NCBI GenBank assembly: GCA_029259635.1
Contig: JAJDEU010000043.1
Span: 124,001 to 188,000, forward strand
From: Planctomycetota bacterium
Lineage (GTDB): Bacteria; Planctomycetota; UBA1135; GCA-002686595
Length of the DNA: 64,000 nucleotides
Reading direction: 5' to 3'
Below the pieces are notes generated by a model, which was given only the letters and a program-made list of their open reading frames with translations, had not been told where the DNA came from and made no database searches. The position numbers and the translations under genes were made by a program. The stretch's first letter is position 1, and each line of letters starts with the position of its first letter. Below are positions 24,957-34,167 of the stretch, in pieces.

Positions 24957-26585
24957 ATGAGCCCCCACCGCCTCGCCAAGCTGGCCGCATTCACGCTCCT
25001 TCTTTGCAGCGCGACCTGGGCCACGCCGCGCCTCTCGGCCGACGACGACCTTTCGGCCCCGGAGGCGCCGCTCGTCAGCTGGTTGAAGGCTTTTCGGCGC
25101 GGCAAGGCGGAGCTCGATGTCGCCGGCCTCGGCGAGCTACGCGACTTGGTTAAAGAGGTCGAAGCGAACGCCGCGATTAGCTCGACACCTGTGGACGAGG
25201 AAGCCGCCGCGGCGAGCCGAGCCAACCTGCGAGAGGCTTACTTCGATCTCGCCAGCCTCGAACTGATTCCAAAGCGGCGCTCGTCGTCCGATTCCGAGCC
25301 GCAAAACCCGCTCTTGGTCAGTGCGCGCGAGCTCGGAACGCTCGCGCTCCACGGCTTACTCGATGCCGAAGACGGGATGAGTTTCGCACTCTACCTGTCC
25401 ACCGAATTGCTGCCCGCGCCAAAGGCCGAGCTCGCCCACCGAGTCGTCGCCGCCTCTCTCTTCGAGGGTCGCCATCTCGAGCTCTCGCGCGCCCCCCTGC
25501 TCCAACTCGCGTCATCGGAAAAGAAAATCCTCCTGCGCACCGCAGCGCTCAAATCGCTGATTGGATGGCCACATCCGGCGATAACGAGCTTTATCTTGGA
25601 CGGGATCGATCTCGCCGGAGACTCGAACAAGAACGACTTCACCGTTCCGCTGGCGGCCGCCACTCGTCACTTGGCGATGTTGAAGGAGCAGAATCTCGAC
25701 GTGGAGCAGCAGGTCAAAATTCTCCAGTTCCTCCGCCCGAGTCTCGCTTCGGAGCGTTGGCGCGAAGCCTCGCGCGCCCTCGCGCTCTCGACGACCATTA
25801 GCAGCGACGAGATCTATCCGGTCTTGATCGACAGCCTTGAGGTCTGGTTGAACCGACGCGGAACGGACCTGGCCTCGCGGCGCATCGAGAGCGACCTGGT
25901 CGACAACCTCACCCTGCGCAGCGGTCGCCATCTTCGCGACAACGCGGACCGCTGGCGACACTGGTGGAAATTGGTCGAAGCTGGCGAGGTTCCACCACCG
26001 GCCAAAGAGGGCGAAGACGATGGCAGCTCCCGGGCGAGCTTCTTCTCGCTCCGGCCGGTGACCCAGCGCGTGACCTTTGTCATCGATCGCTCGGGCAGCA
26101 TGTCGAAATCCTTCGGCGAGGACCCCCTTCACACGCGGCTCGACGAGGCCTACGACCAGACGATCGGATTTCTCCAGCTCTCCGGGGAGGAAGTCGAATT
26201 CAACGTAATCCTGTTCGGCGACGATTTCGTGCGCTGGAAACCGCGGATGCAGCCCGCGACGGAGCGAAATCTGGCCGCATTGAGGTCCTGGCTAGCCAGC
26301 AATGGCCCCGCTGGGGGGACCCACCTCCGCGAGGCCGTCGAGGAGGCCCTAGAGCTGCGTCGGGACGGTACCGCGGACCTCAACCGGCTGACTTCCGACA
26401 CGATCATCGTCCTGTGCGACGGGAAGACGGTCGCCGGGACCGATTGGATCGTCCCCACGCTCGCGTCCATTGCCGAGAGCGCGCAGCTGGTCTTCAATTG
26501 CGTTCAGATCGGCCGCGGGGGCGATGCCTGCCTCAAGCTGCTGGCGAGGGAGTCCGGAGGGGACTTCATTCACATCAAAGACTAG
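24957..26585 (+). CDS. Secreted VWA-domain protein
   Basis: The ATG at 24957 is preferred because it starts a signal peptide (MSPHRLAKLAAFTLLLCSATWA), giving 542 residues. The middle section (about 60-330) is alpha-helical with HEAT-like repeats (LLRTAALKSLIGWP; QVKILQFLRPSL). A von Willebrand A domain occupies about 360-542. Its MIDAS motif is DRSGSMS, with the later Thr in GGTHLREA and the Asp in IVLCDGKT completing the metal site. Such proteins bind other proteins through a divalent metal. It is 4 bases after the five-heme cytochrome, so the two products may form one extracytoplasmic complex. Confidence 0.85.
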   Translation: MSPHRLAKLAAFTLLLCSATWATPRLSADDDLSAPEAPLVSWLKAFRRGKAELDVAGLGELRDLVKEVEANAAISSTPVDEEAAAASRANLREAYFDLASLELIPKRRSSSDSEPQNPLLVSARELGTLALHGLLDAEDGMSFALYLSTELLPAPKAELAHRVVAASLFEGRHLELSRAPLLQLASSEKKILLRTAALKSLIGWPHPAITSFILDGIDLAGDSNKNDFTVPLAAATRHLAMLKEQNLDVEQQVKILQFLRPSLASERWREASRALALSTTISSDEIYPVLIDSLEVWLNRRGTDLASRRIESDLVDNLTLRSGRHLRDNADRWRHWWKLVEAGEVPPPAKEGEDDGSSRASFFSLRPVTQRVTFVIDRSGSMSKSFGEDPLHTRLDEAYDQTIGFLQLSGEEVEFNVILFGDDFVRWKPRMQPATERNLAALRSWLASNGPAGGTHLREAVEEALELRRDGTADLNRLTSDTIIVLCDGKTVAGTDWIVPTLASIAESAQLVFNCVQIGRGGDACLKLLARESGGDFIHIKD

Positions 26586-26904
26586 CCGCGAACCGACTCC
26601 CGGGAAATCGCGACGACGGGCCGGGGCTCTAAAGTCATCGCAACTGTGCGTAGCTCGCTCCGTTCAAAAGTGACCCGATCCGACAGGATCTCGCGATCGA
26701 TGCGTCCCAACTCTTTCAGGCCTAAGGCCCGGGAGCTAGACTTCCGCGCAGGTTAATAGGTTGTCCGAGCCGCGTCGCTCGGCATCCTCCGCCACCCCGA
26801 AGGGTAGGCGTCATCCCGGACTGATTTTCAGCTCGACTCGGGATGCGCAGGCTCTCGTCCCACGCCCTCCCCCGCGCCGTCCCCACCCCAAAACGGCCCC
26901 CGCC
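26586..26904. promoter_or_regulatory. Non-coding leader region of the nuo operon
   Basis: No convincing gene is seen in these 319 bases. They must contain the promoter of the nuoA-N operon unless transcription continues from the VWA gene. The only local structure I can point to is a small dyad, GATCC-GACA-GGATC, at 26677-26690. No confident -35/-10 pair stands out. Confidence 0.3.
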
Positions 26905-27279
26905 ATGCTGATCGATTACGCCCCGGTTCTCGTGCTCCTCGCAGTCGTTGCGGCCTTTGCCTCCGGCGGAGTGATCGTCTCCGAACTGCTCGGCCGCACA
27001 CGCCCCGCAATTGCCAAAGGCTCGGCCTACGAGTGCGGCACGAGCGGCATCGGCAATGCGCGACTTCGACTCTCCATTCACTTCTACCTCGTCGCCGTCC
27101 TGTTCATCATCTTCGATGTGGAGACACTCCTACTCGTTCCTTGGGCCGCGTCGGCCAAGTCCTTCGCGGAAGCGGGCGTCGGAGGAATCGTCTTCGCTCA
27201 AGTCGCCGCTTTCCTGTTCGTGCTCGGACTCGGGCTCGTCTATGAGTGGCGCAAAGGAGGCATGACATGGGATCGCTAG
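26905..27279 (+). CDS. nuoA: NuoA, NADH:quinone oxidoreductase subunit A
   Basis: This 124-residue membrane subunit has three helices (about 6-28, 64-84 and 94-114) and the diagnostic [23 protein letters not shown] loop and [15 protein letters not shown] segment. NuoA sits at the Q-site/membrane-arm junction and its cytosolic loop moves with turnover. The ATG at 26905 is chosen because it begins the first helix; upstream codons in frame are low-complexity. It is the first gene of a full nuoA-N operon. Its stop overlaps nuoB by 13 bases. Confidence 0.96.
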   Translation: MLIDYAPVLVLLAVVAAFASGGVIVSELLGRTRPAIAKGSAYECGTSGIGNARLRLSIHFYLVAVLFIIFDVETLLLVPWAASAKSFAEAGVGGIVFAQVAAFLFVLGLGLVYEWRKGGMTWDR

Positions 27280-27890
27280 TCGCCGCCGACGCGCACGCCG
27301 ATAACGGCTTCTTCGCAACGAAGACCGAGGCGTTCATTAACTGGGGTCGCAAGAACAGCCTGTGGCCGATGCCGCTCGGACTCTCGTGTTGCGGGATCGA
27401 GCTGATGGCCATGCTCGGACCGAAGTTCGACCTCGCGCGCTTTGGAGCCGAGGCCGCACGATTCTCGCCGCGCCAGTGCGATCTCTTGGTCGTGGCCGGC
27501 ACGATGACTTGGAAGATGGCGCAGGCCGTTCGCTTGACCTACGACCAGATGCCCGACCCCAAGTGGGTCATCGCCATGGGCGTGTGCTCTTCCACCGGCG
27601 GCATGTACGACTCGTACGCCGTCGTGCAGGGCGTCGATTCGATTCTGCCGGTCGACGTCTATGTTCCCGGTTGCCCGCCGCGACCGGACGCCGTGATCGA
27701 CGCCATCATCAAGCTCCAGAGCCGGATCGAGCGCGAGCATCCGCTGAAGCGCGTCTTCGGCGACTTCTCGGATCCCGAAGGTGAAGAGGGCACGCGCGAG
27801 CAGCTCTATCAGCCGAACTTCGGCGCCGCTGCGACGCACCTCGACGGTCACCCGCACACGCCGTCGCACGTCAATGAGGAGACGAAGTAG
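27267..27890 (+). CDS. nuoB: NuoB, NADH:quinone oxidoreductase subunit B (N2 cluster)
   Basis: NuoB carries iron-sulfur cluster N2, the last electron donor to quinone. The ligands are visible: tandem cysteines in [12 protein letters not shown], the cysteine of [20 protein letters not shown] and the final one in [11 protein letters not shown] prefer the ATG at 27267 ([14 protein letters not shown], 207 residues); an alternative start at 27246 lies deeper in nuoA. The C-terminal tail after residue 170 is longer and more polar than in E. coli and ends before nuoC with a 2-base gap. Confidence 0.96.
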   Translation: MGSLVAADAHADNGFFATKTEAFINWGRKNSLWPMPLGLSCCGIELMAMLGPKFDLARFGAEAARFSPRQCDLLVVAGTMTWKMAQAVRLTYDQMPDPKWVIAMGVCSSTGGMYDSYAVVQGVDSILPVDVYVPGCPPRPDAVIDAIIKLQSRIEREHPLKRVFGDFSDPEGEEGTREQLYQPNFGAAATHLDGHPHTPSHVNEETK

Positions 27891-27892
27891 CG

Positions 27893-28438
27893 ATGAGCGC
27901 ACCATCCTCACCCTGCATCGACACCACGGCGATTGCGTCGGCTCTCGAGGGTCTTGAACCCCACTGGATCGTCACTCCGGACGACATCCCGACGGTAGAG
28001 CTTGACGCTAAGCATGTGCACGACGCTCTGACGCGCCTCAAGCAGGATGCTCAGTTCGAGCTCTGCACCCTCGTCACTGCGATCGATCACTTCCCGGATG
28101 AGCCGCGCTTCCAAGTCGTGTGGCAGTTGCTCTCCTTAGCACGCAACCAACGCGTGCGCGTCTACGCGCGCGTCTCGAGCGACAATGCCGTCGTCGCGAC
28201 CTGCACTGATCTCTGGCCCGGCGCTGCTTTTAGTGAGCGCGAGTGCTACGACATGTTCGGCATTCAGTTCGAGGGCCACGAAAACCTGCGACGCCTGATG
28301 ATGCCCGACGGCTACGACCACCATCCGCTCCGCAAGGACTTCCCCCACCAAGGCATTCAGCCGGACCGGCTCTATCGCGAGTGGGATAACGATCGACGCG
28401 GCGAGTGGGAAGCGAACAAAAAGGGTGGCGCGCAGTGA
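27893..28438 (+). CDS. nuoC: NuoC, NADH:quinone oxidoreductase 30-kDa subunit
   Basis: This 181-residue hydrophilic subunit of the peripheral arm carries the family signature SERECYDMFGIQFEGHENLRRLMMPDGY at about 110-138, followed by HHPLRKDFP. NuoC packs against NuoD and NuoB and has no cofactor. It is encoded separately from nuoD, unlike the fused nuoCD of E. coli. Its TGA overlaps the GTG start of nuoD. Confidence 0.96.
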   Translation: MSAPSSPCIDTTAIASALEGLEPHWIVTPDDIPTVELDAKHVHDALTRLKQDAQFELCTLVTAIDHFPDEPRFQVVWQLLSLARNQRVRVYARVSSDNAVVATCTDLWPGAAFSERECYDMFGIQFEGHENLRRLMMPDGYDHHPLRKDFPHQGIQPDRLYREWDNDRRGEWEANKKGGAQ

Positions 28439-28473
28439 GTTCGAAAGCAGTGAGTTCGAAAGCAGTGAGTTCG
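28435..28473 (+). repeat. Tandem 15-bp repeat duplicating the nuoD start
   Basis: GTGAGTTCGAAAGCA occurs at 28435-28449 and 28450-28464, followed by a partial third copy GTGAGTTCG at 28465-28473. Each unit encodes V-S-S-K-A in frame and each offers a GTG start codon. The array spans the nuoC stop. Confidence 0.9.
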
Positions 28474-29718
28474 CAGACGACAAACCCGCGGACGACCTTC
28501 GAGTACAAGCCCGGTGTGCCGGCGGAGTACGAGGACGATCCGATTCACGGCGAGGTGATGAAGCTCAACATGGGGCCGCAACACCCGGCGACCCACGGAG
28601 TGCTTCAACTTCAACTCGCGCTCGATGGCGAACTGATGCGCGACATCAACCCCGTCGTCGGTTTCCTGCATCGCGGCAAAGAGAAGACCTGCGAGAGTTT
28701 GGGTTGGGCCAAGTTCTTCCCGCACACCGATCGCCTCGACTACGTCCAGCCGCTCCTGAACAACGTCGGCTACGCGCTCGCCCTGGAGAAGCTCGCCGAC
28801 ATCGAAGTTCCCGAGCGCGGCCAAGTGATTCGCGTCGTCTTGATGGAGGTCAGTCGCATCGCCGCGCACCTGATCTACCTCGGCACGACGGGCATCGACC
28901 TCGGCGCGGTCACGATGTTCTTCAATACGTTCAAAGAGCGCGAGAAGATCTACACCATCCTCGACGCCTACACCGGCCACCGGATGAACAACACGTACGT
29001 CCGGATTGGCGGCGTGTACTCCGATGTGGACGAGACTGTCGAGGGCATGCTGCGCGAGTTCCTCGAGCAGTTCGAGGCGCAAGTCGACGAGTTCGAAGGG
29101 CTCCTGACCGGCAACCGCATCTGGTACGACCGCAATCGCAATGTCGGCGCTATCACGAAAGAACAAGCGCTCGCCTGGTCCCTGACCGGACCTAACCTGC
29201 GCGGCACTGGCGTCGAGTGGGACCTGCGCAAGAGTCAGCCCTACTCGGGCTACGCGGACTACGACTTCGAAGTGCCGGTGGGAACGATCGGCGACTGCTA
29301 CGACCGCTACCTCGTGCGCGTGGAAGAGATGCGTCAGTCGACCAAGATTGCGCTGCAGGCGCTCGACCGGCTGGCGAAGAGTCGCGGCGCCGCCGTGCTC
29401 GCCGAAGATCGACGCTACATCCTGCCGCCGCGTCAAAAGGTTCAGTCGTCGATGGAAGAGCTGATTCACCAGTTCAAGATCGTGACCGATCTGCGCTTGC
29501 CCAAGGGCGAGGCCTACTCCGGCGTCGAGTCCAGCAAGGGCGAGCTCGGCTTCTTCGTCGCTTCCGACGGAACCAGCGAGCCGCTGCGCTGCCACATCCG
29601 CGCGCCCGGCTTGATGAACGTACAAGTCATTCCGCTGCTTGCGGAAGGACGACTCTTCTCCGACATGGTCGCCTTGATCGGCAGCCTGGACTTTGTGATG
29701 GGCGAGGTCGATCGCTAA
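28435..29718 (+). CDS. nuoD: NuoD, NADH:quinone oxidoreductase 49-kDa subunit
   Basis: NuoD forms the quinone-binding cavity with NuoB. It carries the conserved MGPQHPATHGVLQ loop with the quinone-contacting His, GFLHRGKEK, and the C-terminal segment LIGSLDFVMGEVDR. The start is GTG at 28435, forming GTGA with the nuoC stop and giving 427 residues. Two further in-frame GTGs at 28450 and 28465 arise from a tandem duplication of the start region, so the exact N terminus is uncertain by 5 or 10 residues. The stop overlaps nuoE as TAATG. Confidence 0.96.
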   Translation: MSSKAVSSKAVSSQTTNPRTTFEYKPGVPAEYEDDPIHGEVMKLNMGPQHPATHGVLQLQLALDGELMRDINPVVGFLHRGKEKTCESLGWAKFFPHTDRLDYVQPLLNNVGYALALEKLADIEVPERGQVIRVVLMEVSRIAAHLIYLGTTGIDLGAVTMFFNTFKEREKIYTILDAYTGHRMNNTYVRIGGVYSDVDETVEGMLREFLEQFEAQVDEFEGLLTGNRIWYDRNRNVGAITKEQALAWSLTGPNLRGTGVEWDLRKSQPYSGYADYDFEVPVGTIGDCYDRYLVRVEEMRQSTKIALQALDRLAKSRGAAVLAEDRRYILPPRQKVQSSMEELIHQFKIVTDLRLPKGEAYSGVESSKGELGFFVASDGTSEPLRCHIRAPGLMNVQVIPLLAEGRLFSDMVALIGSLDFVMGEVDR

Positions 29719-30188
29719 TGGCGCTACCCGAGAAACTGGTGACGGAGTTCGACGAGCTCTGTTCGCACTATCCCGAGCGACGCTCGGGTTTGATCATGGC
29801 GCTGCATCGCTGCCAAGAAGAGCTCGGTGGCTGGATCAGCCCCGAGACGATGGAAGCGGTCGCGGGCTACTTCGAGATGGAGCCGGTCGAGGTCTACGGA
29901 GTCGCCAGCTTCTATCCGATGTTTCGCATGACGCCGCCCGGCGAGCACGTGGTCAGCGTGTGCCACAACATCGCGTGCGAGTTGCGCGGCGCTCCGGACA
30001 TTCTGAAGAAGGTCTGCGAAGTGACGGGTGCTTCGGTGCACGGCACCTCGAGCGACGGAAAGTTCACAGTCGAGACAGTCGAGTGCCAAGGCGCGTGCAC
30101 GACGGCGCCGATGTTCGACCTCGACGGCGTCTATCACGAAGAGCTCACACTCGAGAGCGTGGAGAAGATTTTGGGAGGGCTCTCATGA
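29718..30188 (+). CDS. nuoE: NuoE, NADH:quinone oxidoreductase 24-kDa [2Fe-2S] subunit
   Basis: This 156-residue thioredoxin-fold ferredoxin holds cluster N1a. The four ligands are visible as CHNIAC (two cysteines, about residues 82-87) and CQGACTTAP (about 122-126). The N-terminal helical region with RRSGLIMALHRCQEELGGWI is typical. The ATG at 29718 overlaps the nuoD stop; a much longer open frame upstream is a shadow within nuoD. Confidence 0.95.
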   Translation: MALPEKLVTEFDELCSHYPERRSGLIMALHRCQEELGGWISPETMEAVAGYFEMEPVEVYGVASFYPMFRMTPPGEHVVSVCHNIACELRGAPDILKKVCEVTGASVHGTSSDGKFTVETVECQGACTTAPMFDLDGVYHEELTLESVEKILGGLS

Positions 30189-31519
30189 TCCCCGCGAACG
30201 AGACCTATTTGCTCAATCGAGTGCAGAACAAAGGGTCGGAGACGCTGGCGAGCTATCGAGAGCACGGTGGCTACGTCGCCATCGAAAAGATCCTCAAAGA
30301 GAACACGCCCTTCGACCAAGTCATCGAAGAGCTCAAGGATTCGGGACTGCGCGGTCGCGGCGGAGCGGGCTTCCCCACCGGGCTCAAGTTTTCGTTCATG
30401 CCGGATCCCGAAAAGGATCCGCGCCCGCGCTACCTCGCGGTGAACGCCGACGAGTCCGAGCCGGGCACCTGCAAGGATCGCATCCTCTTGCGCGAAGATC
30501 CGCACGGGTTGATCGAGGGCATACTGATCGCGTGCCGCGCCATCCGCGCGGAAGCCGCCTACATCTACGTGCGCGGCGAGTATCGCAAGGAGTACAACAA
30601 CCTGTTCGCTGCGCTCGCGGAAGCGCGCGCCGCGGGCCTGGTTGGCAAGAATATCGCTGGCTCTGATTGGAGCTGCGAGATCTGGATGCACAAAGGCGCT
30701 GGCGCCTACATCTGCGGCGAAGAGACCGGGTTGATGGAGAGCCTCGAAGGCAAGCGCGGTCACCCGCGTCCGAAGCCCCCCTTCCCCGCCGGCTTCGGTC
30801 TCTGGGGACAGCCGACCACCGTCAGCAACGTCGAGACACTCTTCAACGTGCCGTTCATCTTGAATCGCGGCGCGCGCTGGTTCCGCACGATGGGCACCGA
30901 GAAGAGCCCCGGGAATATCCTGTGCGGCATCTCCGGACACGTCGAGCGACCGGGCGTGTATGAAGTGCCGCTGGGCATCTCCACGCGCACCTTGATCGAG
31001 GAGTACGCGGGCGGTGTCTGGAAAGGTCGCAAGCTCAAGGCCTTCTTCCCGGGCGGTTCTTCGACGGGACTGTTGCCCGCTTCCGCGATCGACACGCCGA
31101 TGGATCACGACGGAATGAAGGATGCCGGCTCGATGCTCGGCACCGCCGCGCTGATGGTGCTCGACGAGACCGCGTGCACCGTGCGCGCGATGGAAGTCGT
31201 CGCGCGATTCTACGATCACGAGAGCTGTGGACAGTGCAGCCAGTGTCGCGAAGGCACGCAGTGGCTCTATCAGATCTTTCGTCGCCTCGAGAACGGCCAG
31301 GGACGCGTGGAAGATGTCGAGCTGCTCGACAGCCTCGCGCACGGCATGGCGCCGGGCAAGACGATCTGCGCGCTCGCGGATGCGGCGGCAATCCCGACCC
31401 ACGCCATCGTCAAGAATTTCAAGGACGAGATGATGGAGCACGCGACCCTCGGGCGCTGTCCGCTCTCGCACGATCACTCAACGAAAGAAAAACGCGAACC
31501 CGCGGAGGCAGGCGCGTGA
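30185..31519 (+). CDS. nuoF: NuoF, NADH-binding flavin subunit
   Basis: NuoF is the electron entry point, with FMN, the NADH site and cluster N3. In 444 residues it shows the glycine-rich NADH/FMN loops LRGRGGAGFPTGLKF and GAGAYICGEETGLMESLEG, the ADESEPGTCKDR segment, and the N3 ligands ESCGQCSQCREGT with the later cysteine in GKTICALAD. The start ATG at 30185 forms ATGA with the nuoE stop. The C-terminal tail is short and charged, ending before the GTG of nuoG. Confidence 0.97.
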   Translation: MIPANETYLLNRVQNKGSETLASYREHGGYVAIEKILKENTPFDQVIEELKDSGLRGRGGAGFPTGLKFSFMPDPEKDPRPRYLAVNADESEPGTCKDRILLREDPHGLIEGILIACRAIRAEAAYIYVRGEYRKEYNNLFAALAEARAAGLVGKNIAGSDWSCEIWMHKGAGAYICGEETGLMESLEGKRGHPRPKPPFPAGFGLWGQPTTVSNVETLFNVPFILNRGARWFRTMGTEKSPGNILCGISGHVERPGVYEVPLGISTRTLIEEYAGGVWKGRKLKAFFPGGSSTGLLPASAIDTPMDHDGMKDAGSMLGTAALMVLDETACTVRAMEVVARFYDHESCGQCSQCREGTQWLYQIFRRLENGQGRVEDVELLDSLAHGMAPGKTICALADAAAIPTHAIVKNFKDEMMEHATLGRCPLSHDHSTKEKREPAEAGA

Positions 31520-32994
31520 CTACACGTCAGGTAGTAACGATTCAAATTGATGGGCAAGACGTCGAAGTCGACGCTTCGAAGCCCTTGGTCGACGCGCTCC
31601 ATCGCAGTGGAACGGACGTTCCAACCTACTGCTATCACCCCGGTCTCTCGGCGGTCGGCTCTTGCCGTATTTGCCAGGTCGAAGTGCAGATGGGCGAGGC
31701 TCCCGGTCGAGTGGTCGTCGCTTGTCGGACACCGATCTCGGAGGGCATGCGCGTTTTCACCAGCACCGACAAAGCGCACGCGGTGCGTCGCGAGTGCTTG
31801 GAGTTCTTACTGAAGAACCACCCGCTCGACTGTCCGATCTGTGACAAGGCCGGCGAGTGCGACCTGCAGGACTTTTCCTTCGCGGAAGGACAAGCGGAGG
31901 GTCGCAGCAGTGAGCCGCGTCGCTCACTCGACAAGCGCAAGAGTCTGGGCGATGTGATTGTGCTCGACGAAGAGCGCTGCATTCTTTGCAGTCGGTGCGT
32001 CCGCTTCATGGATGAGGTTCCGAAGACGCCGCAGCTGACAGTTTCCGGGCTCGGCGCACGCTCGACCATCTCGACTTTCGCCGATCGCCCGCTGACCGGT
32101 AACTACCAGGGCAACCTGGCGGACGTCTGTCCTGTCGGCGCGCTGACTCTGAAGAAGTTCCGCTTTCAAGCCCGCGTGTGGAACCTGCGCAAGACACCGT
32201 CGACCTGCGGCGAGTGCAGCCGCGGTTGTTCGATCACGAACGAGGTCTTGCGAAACAACGAGCTGAAGCGCATCCGTCCGCGCTACAACGCCGACGTCAA
32301 CGAGTGGTGGATGTGCGACACCGGGCGCTTTGCGCTCGAAGAGCACTCGCTCGAGGGACGACTGGCGGGATCGATGATTCGCGGCGAAGCGGGCATGGAG
32401 CCGGCCAGTGCGCGCGAGGGGCTGGAGCGCGTCGCCGACGCACTTCGGACTCATGGACAACCGGTGCTGCTCGGTTCGGCTTGGTTGACAATCGAAGAGG
32501 GACAGGCTCTGGTCGCGCTTGCGAAACAGCTCGGGACCGAAGCGCGGTTTGTCACTCCGCCACCGAGCGAGCTGGCCGACGAGCTTTTGCACACCGATGA
32601 TGCCTGCCCGAATCGGCGCGGATTGACCGAGGTCGGCATGCGCGCCATCGATGCGGCCGAAGCACTCGAAGCGATCGCCGGCGCCGAAGTCGCGCTGCTC
32701 ATCGGCGAGCGCATCATCGAGACGGTCGGCGCCGAAGCTCTCGCCGAACTTCCGAATACGGTTCGGCTCTTCAGCTTCGACACAGTTGCGCTCGATGTGC
32801 CCGCCGCTCGCGCGGCGCTGGGAACTCCGAGTTCAATCGAGCGCGACGGTCACTGGGTCAACGTCGATGGCCATCGCGGGATGCTGACGATCGCGCGCCC
32901 CGCCCCCACCGACGTCGCAACACTGATTCAAAACTTTGAATCGCTGAGTCGGCTCATCACGCCGGCCGAAACCGCTGGAGGCGCCGCGTCATGA
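31516..32994 (+). CDS. nuoG: NuoG, NADH:quinone oxidoreductase 75-kDa subunit (short form)
   Basis: Starting from GTG at 31516 (overlapping the nuoF TGA), this 492-residue protein has the plant-ferredoxin-like N1b site (YCYHPGLSAVGSCRICQVE plus a later Cys). It then has the His/Cys N5 region (HPLDCPICDKAGECDLQD) and the N4 ligands (CILCSRCVRFMDE, DVCPVGALT). A CGECSRGC segment follows, with a WMCDTGRF motif. The molybdopterin-oxidoreductase-like C-terminal part is much shorter than in E. coli (about 900 residues) or mitochondrial (about 700) homologues. The essential electron path is intact. It is followed by nuoH with a 4-base overlap. Confidence 0.95.
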   Translation: MTTRQVVTIQIDGQDVEVDASKPLVDALHRSGTDVPTYCYHPGLSAVGSCRICQVEVQMGEAPGRVVVACRTPISEGMRVFTSTDKAHAVRRECLEFLLKNHPLDCPICDKAGECDLQDFSFAEGQAEGRSSEPRRSLDKRKSLGDVIVLDEERCILCSRCVRFMDEVPKTPQLTVSGLGARSTISTFADRPLTGNYQGNLADVCPVGALTLKKFRFQARVWNLRKTPSTCGECSRGCSITNEVLRNNELKRIRPRYNADVNEWWMCDTGRFALEEHSLEGRLAGSMIRGEAGMEPASAREGLERVADALRTHGQPVLLGSAWLTIEEGQALVALAKQLGTEARFVTPPPSELADELLHTDDACPNRRGLTEVGMRAIDAAEALEAIAGAEVALLIGERIIETVGAEALAELPNTVRLFSFDTVALDVPAARAALGTPSSIERDGHWVNVDGHRGMLTIARPAPTDVATLIQNFESLSRLITPAETAGGAAS

Positions 32995-34166
32995 TGGACG
33001 ACATCCTGCCCGCCGAACTGCCCCTGTTTGCGGTTTGGGTCATCAAAGCGGTTGTGATCTTTGGCTCGCTGATCAGTGCGGCCGGCATCACGACGCTGGC
33101 CGAGCGCAAGGTCTCGGCCTGGATTCAGTACCGCATCGGTCCGAATCGCGTCGGCCCCTTCGGGCTCCTGCAACCGCTCGCTGACGGCGTGAAGTTCATC
33201 TTCAAAGAGGAGCTTGTTCCCGACGGCGCGAACCGCCTGATGTTCCGCCTCGCGCCGATGATCACCGCCGCCCCGGCGATGATGTGCATCGCGGTGATTC
33301 CCTTCGCCGGCGAGGTCGTCATCGGCAATTACAACCTCGGCAATCTCTCGATCACCGATCTCAGCGTCAGCGTGCTCTACGTCGGTGCGCTGACCGGGCT
33401 GGGTATCTACGGAATCATCCTCGGTGGCTGGAGCAGCAATTCGAAGTTCTCGTTGATGGGCGCCATGCGCGCCTCGGCGCAGATGGTGAGCTACGAGCTG
33501 ACGCTCTTACTCGCGATTCTCTCCGTCGTGCTGCTCGCCGGCAGCCTCGACCTGCGCGCGATCGCCGAGAGCCAGGCGAGCTCCGCCGAAGGCGGCATCG
33601 GCGTCTGGAACATGTTCCTGCAGCCGGTCGCCTTTGTGCTGTTCATCATCGCAATGTTCGCCGAGACCAACCGCCATCCCTTCGACTTCGCCGAGTGCGA
33701 GCCGGAGCTCGTCGGCGGGTTCCACACCGAATACTCCTCGATGAAGTTCGCGCTGTTCTTCCTCGGTGAGTACTGCGCCATCATCGTGATGTGCTGCCTG
33801 GTGACGACCTTCTTCCTCGGCGGCTACGACGTCCCGTTCTGGGATAGTGCGCCCTGGTTCATCCAGCTGGCGAGCTTCGTCGCCAAGGCCGCGTGCTTCA
33901 TCTTCCTCTTCCTGTGGGTGCGCTGGACCCTTCCGCGATTCCGCTACGACCAGCTCATGGGACTCGGCTGGAAGGTGATGCTGCCGCTCGCCCTGGTCAA
34001 CGTGACCGTCACCGGTGCCGTCGTCTCCTTCGGCTGGTCGCCGCTGATCACTCCCGTACTCGCCGTCGCGGCGCTCATCCCCGGCGTGATCCTGTTTGCC
34101 AGAAGCAATCCCGGCGAAGCCTCCCTGACCGGCCACGCGCTCTCCGAGGAAGGCTCGGCCTCCTGA
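32991..34166 (+). CDS. nuoH: NuoH, NADH:quinone oxidoreductase subunit H
   Basis: This 391-residue membrane subunit forms the quinone entry channel. Conserved elements include the ERKVSAWIQYRIGPNRVGPFGLLQPLADGVK loop near residue 40, the FAETNRHPFDFAECEPELVGGFHTEYSS loop near 222 and RWTLPRFRYDQLMGLGWKV near 310. The charged residues in these loops couple quinone reduction to proton pumping. About eight helices are predicted by eye. Tandem ATGATG codons overlap the nuoG stop. Confidence 0.97.
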   Translation: MMDDILPAELPLFAVWVIKAVVIFGSLISAAGITTLAERKVSAWIQYRIGPNRVGPFGLLQPLADGVKFIFKEELVPDGANRLMFRLAPMITAAPAMMCIAVIPFAGEVVIGNYNLGNLSITDLSVSVLYVGALTGLGIYGIILGGWSSNSKFSLMGAMRASAQMVSYELTLLLAILSVVLLAGSLDLRAIAESQASSAEGGIGVWNMFLQPVAFVLFIIAMFAETNRHPFDFAECEPELVGGFHTEYSSMKFALFFLGEYCAIIVMCCLVTTFFLGGYDVPFWDSAPWFIQLASFVAKAACFIFLFLWVRWTLPRFRYDQLMGLGWKVMLPLALVNVTVTGAVVSFGWSPLITPVLAVAALIPGVILFARSNPGEASLTGHALSEEGSAS

Positions 34167-34167
34167 C

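Noticed and set aside
28372-29625. 417-codon minus-strand frame inside nuoD
   Set aside because: It is antisense to an unmistakable nuoD. The composition is Arg/His/Val-rich with no domain, as expected for a GC-rich shadow frame.
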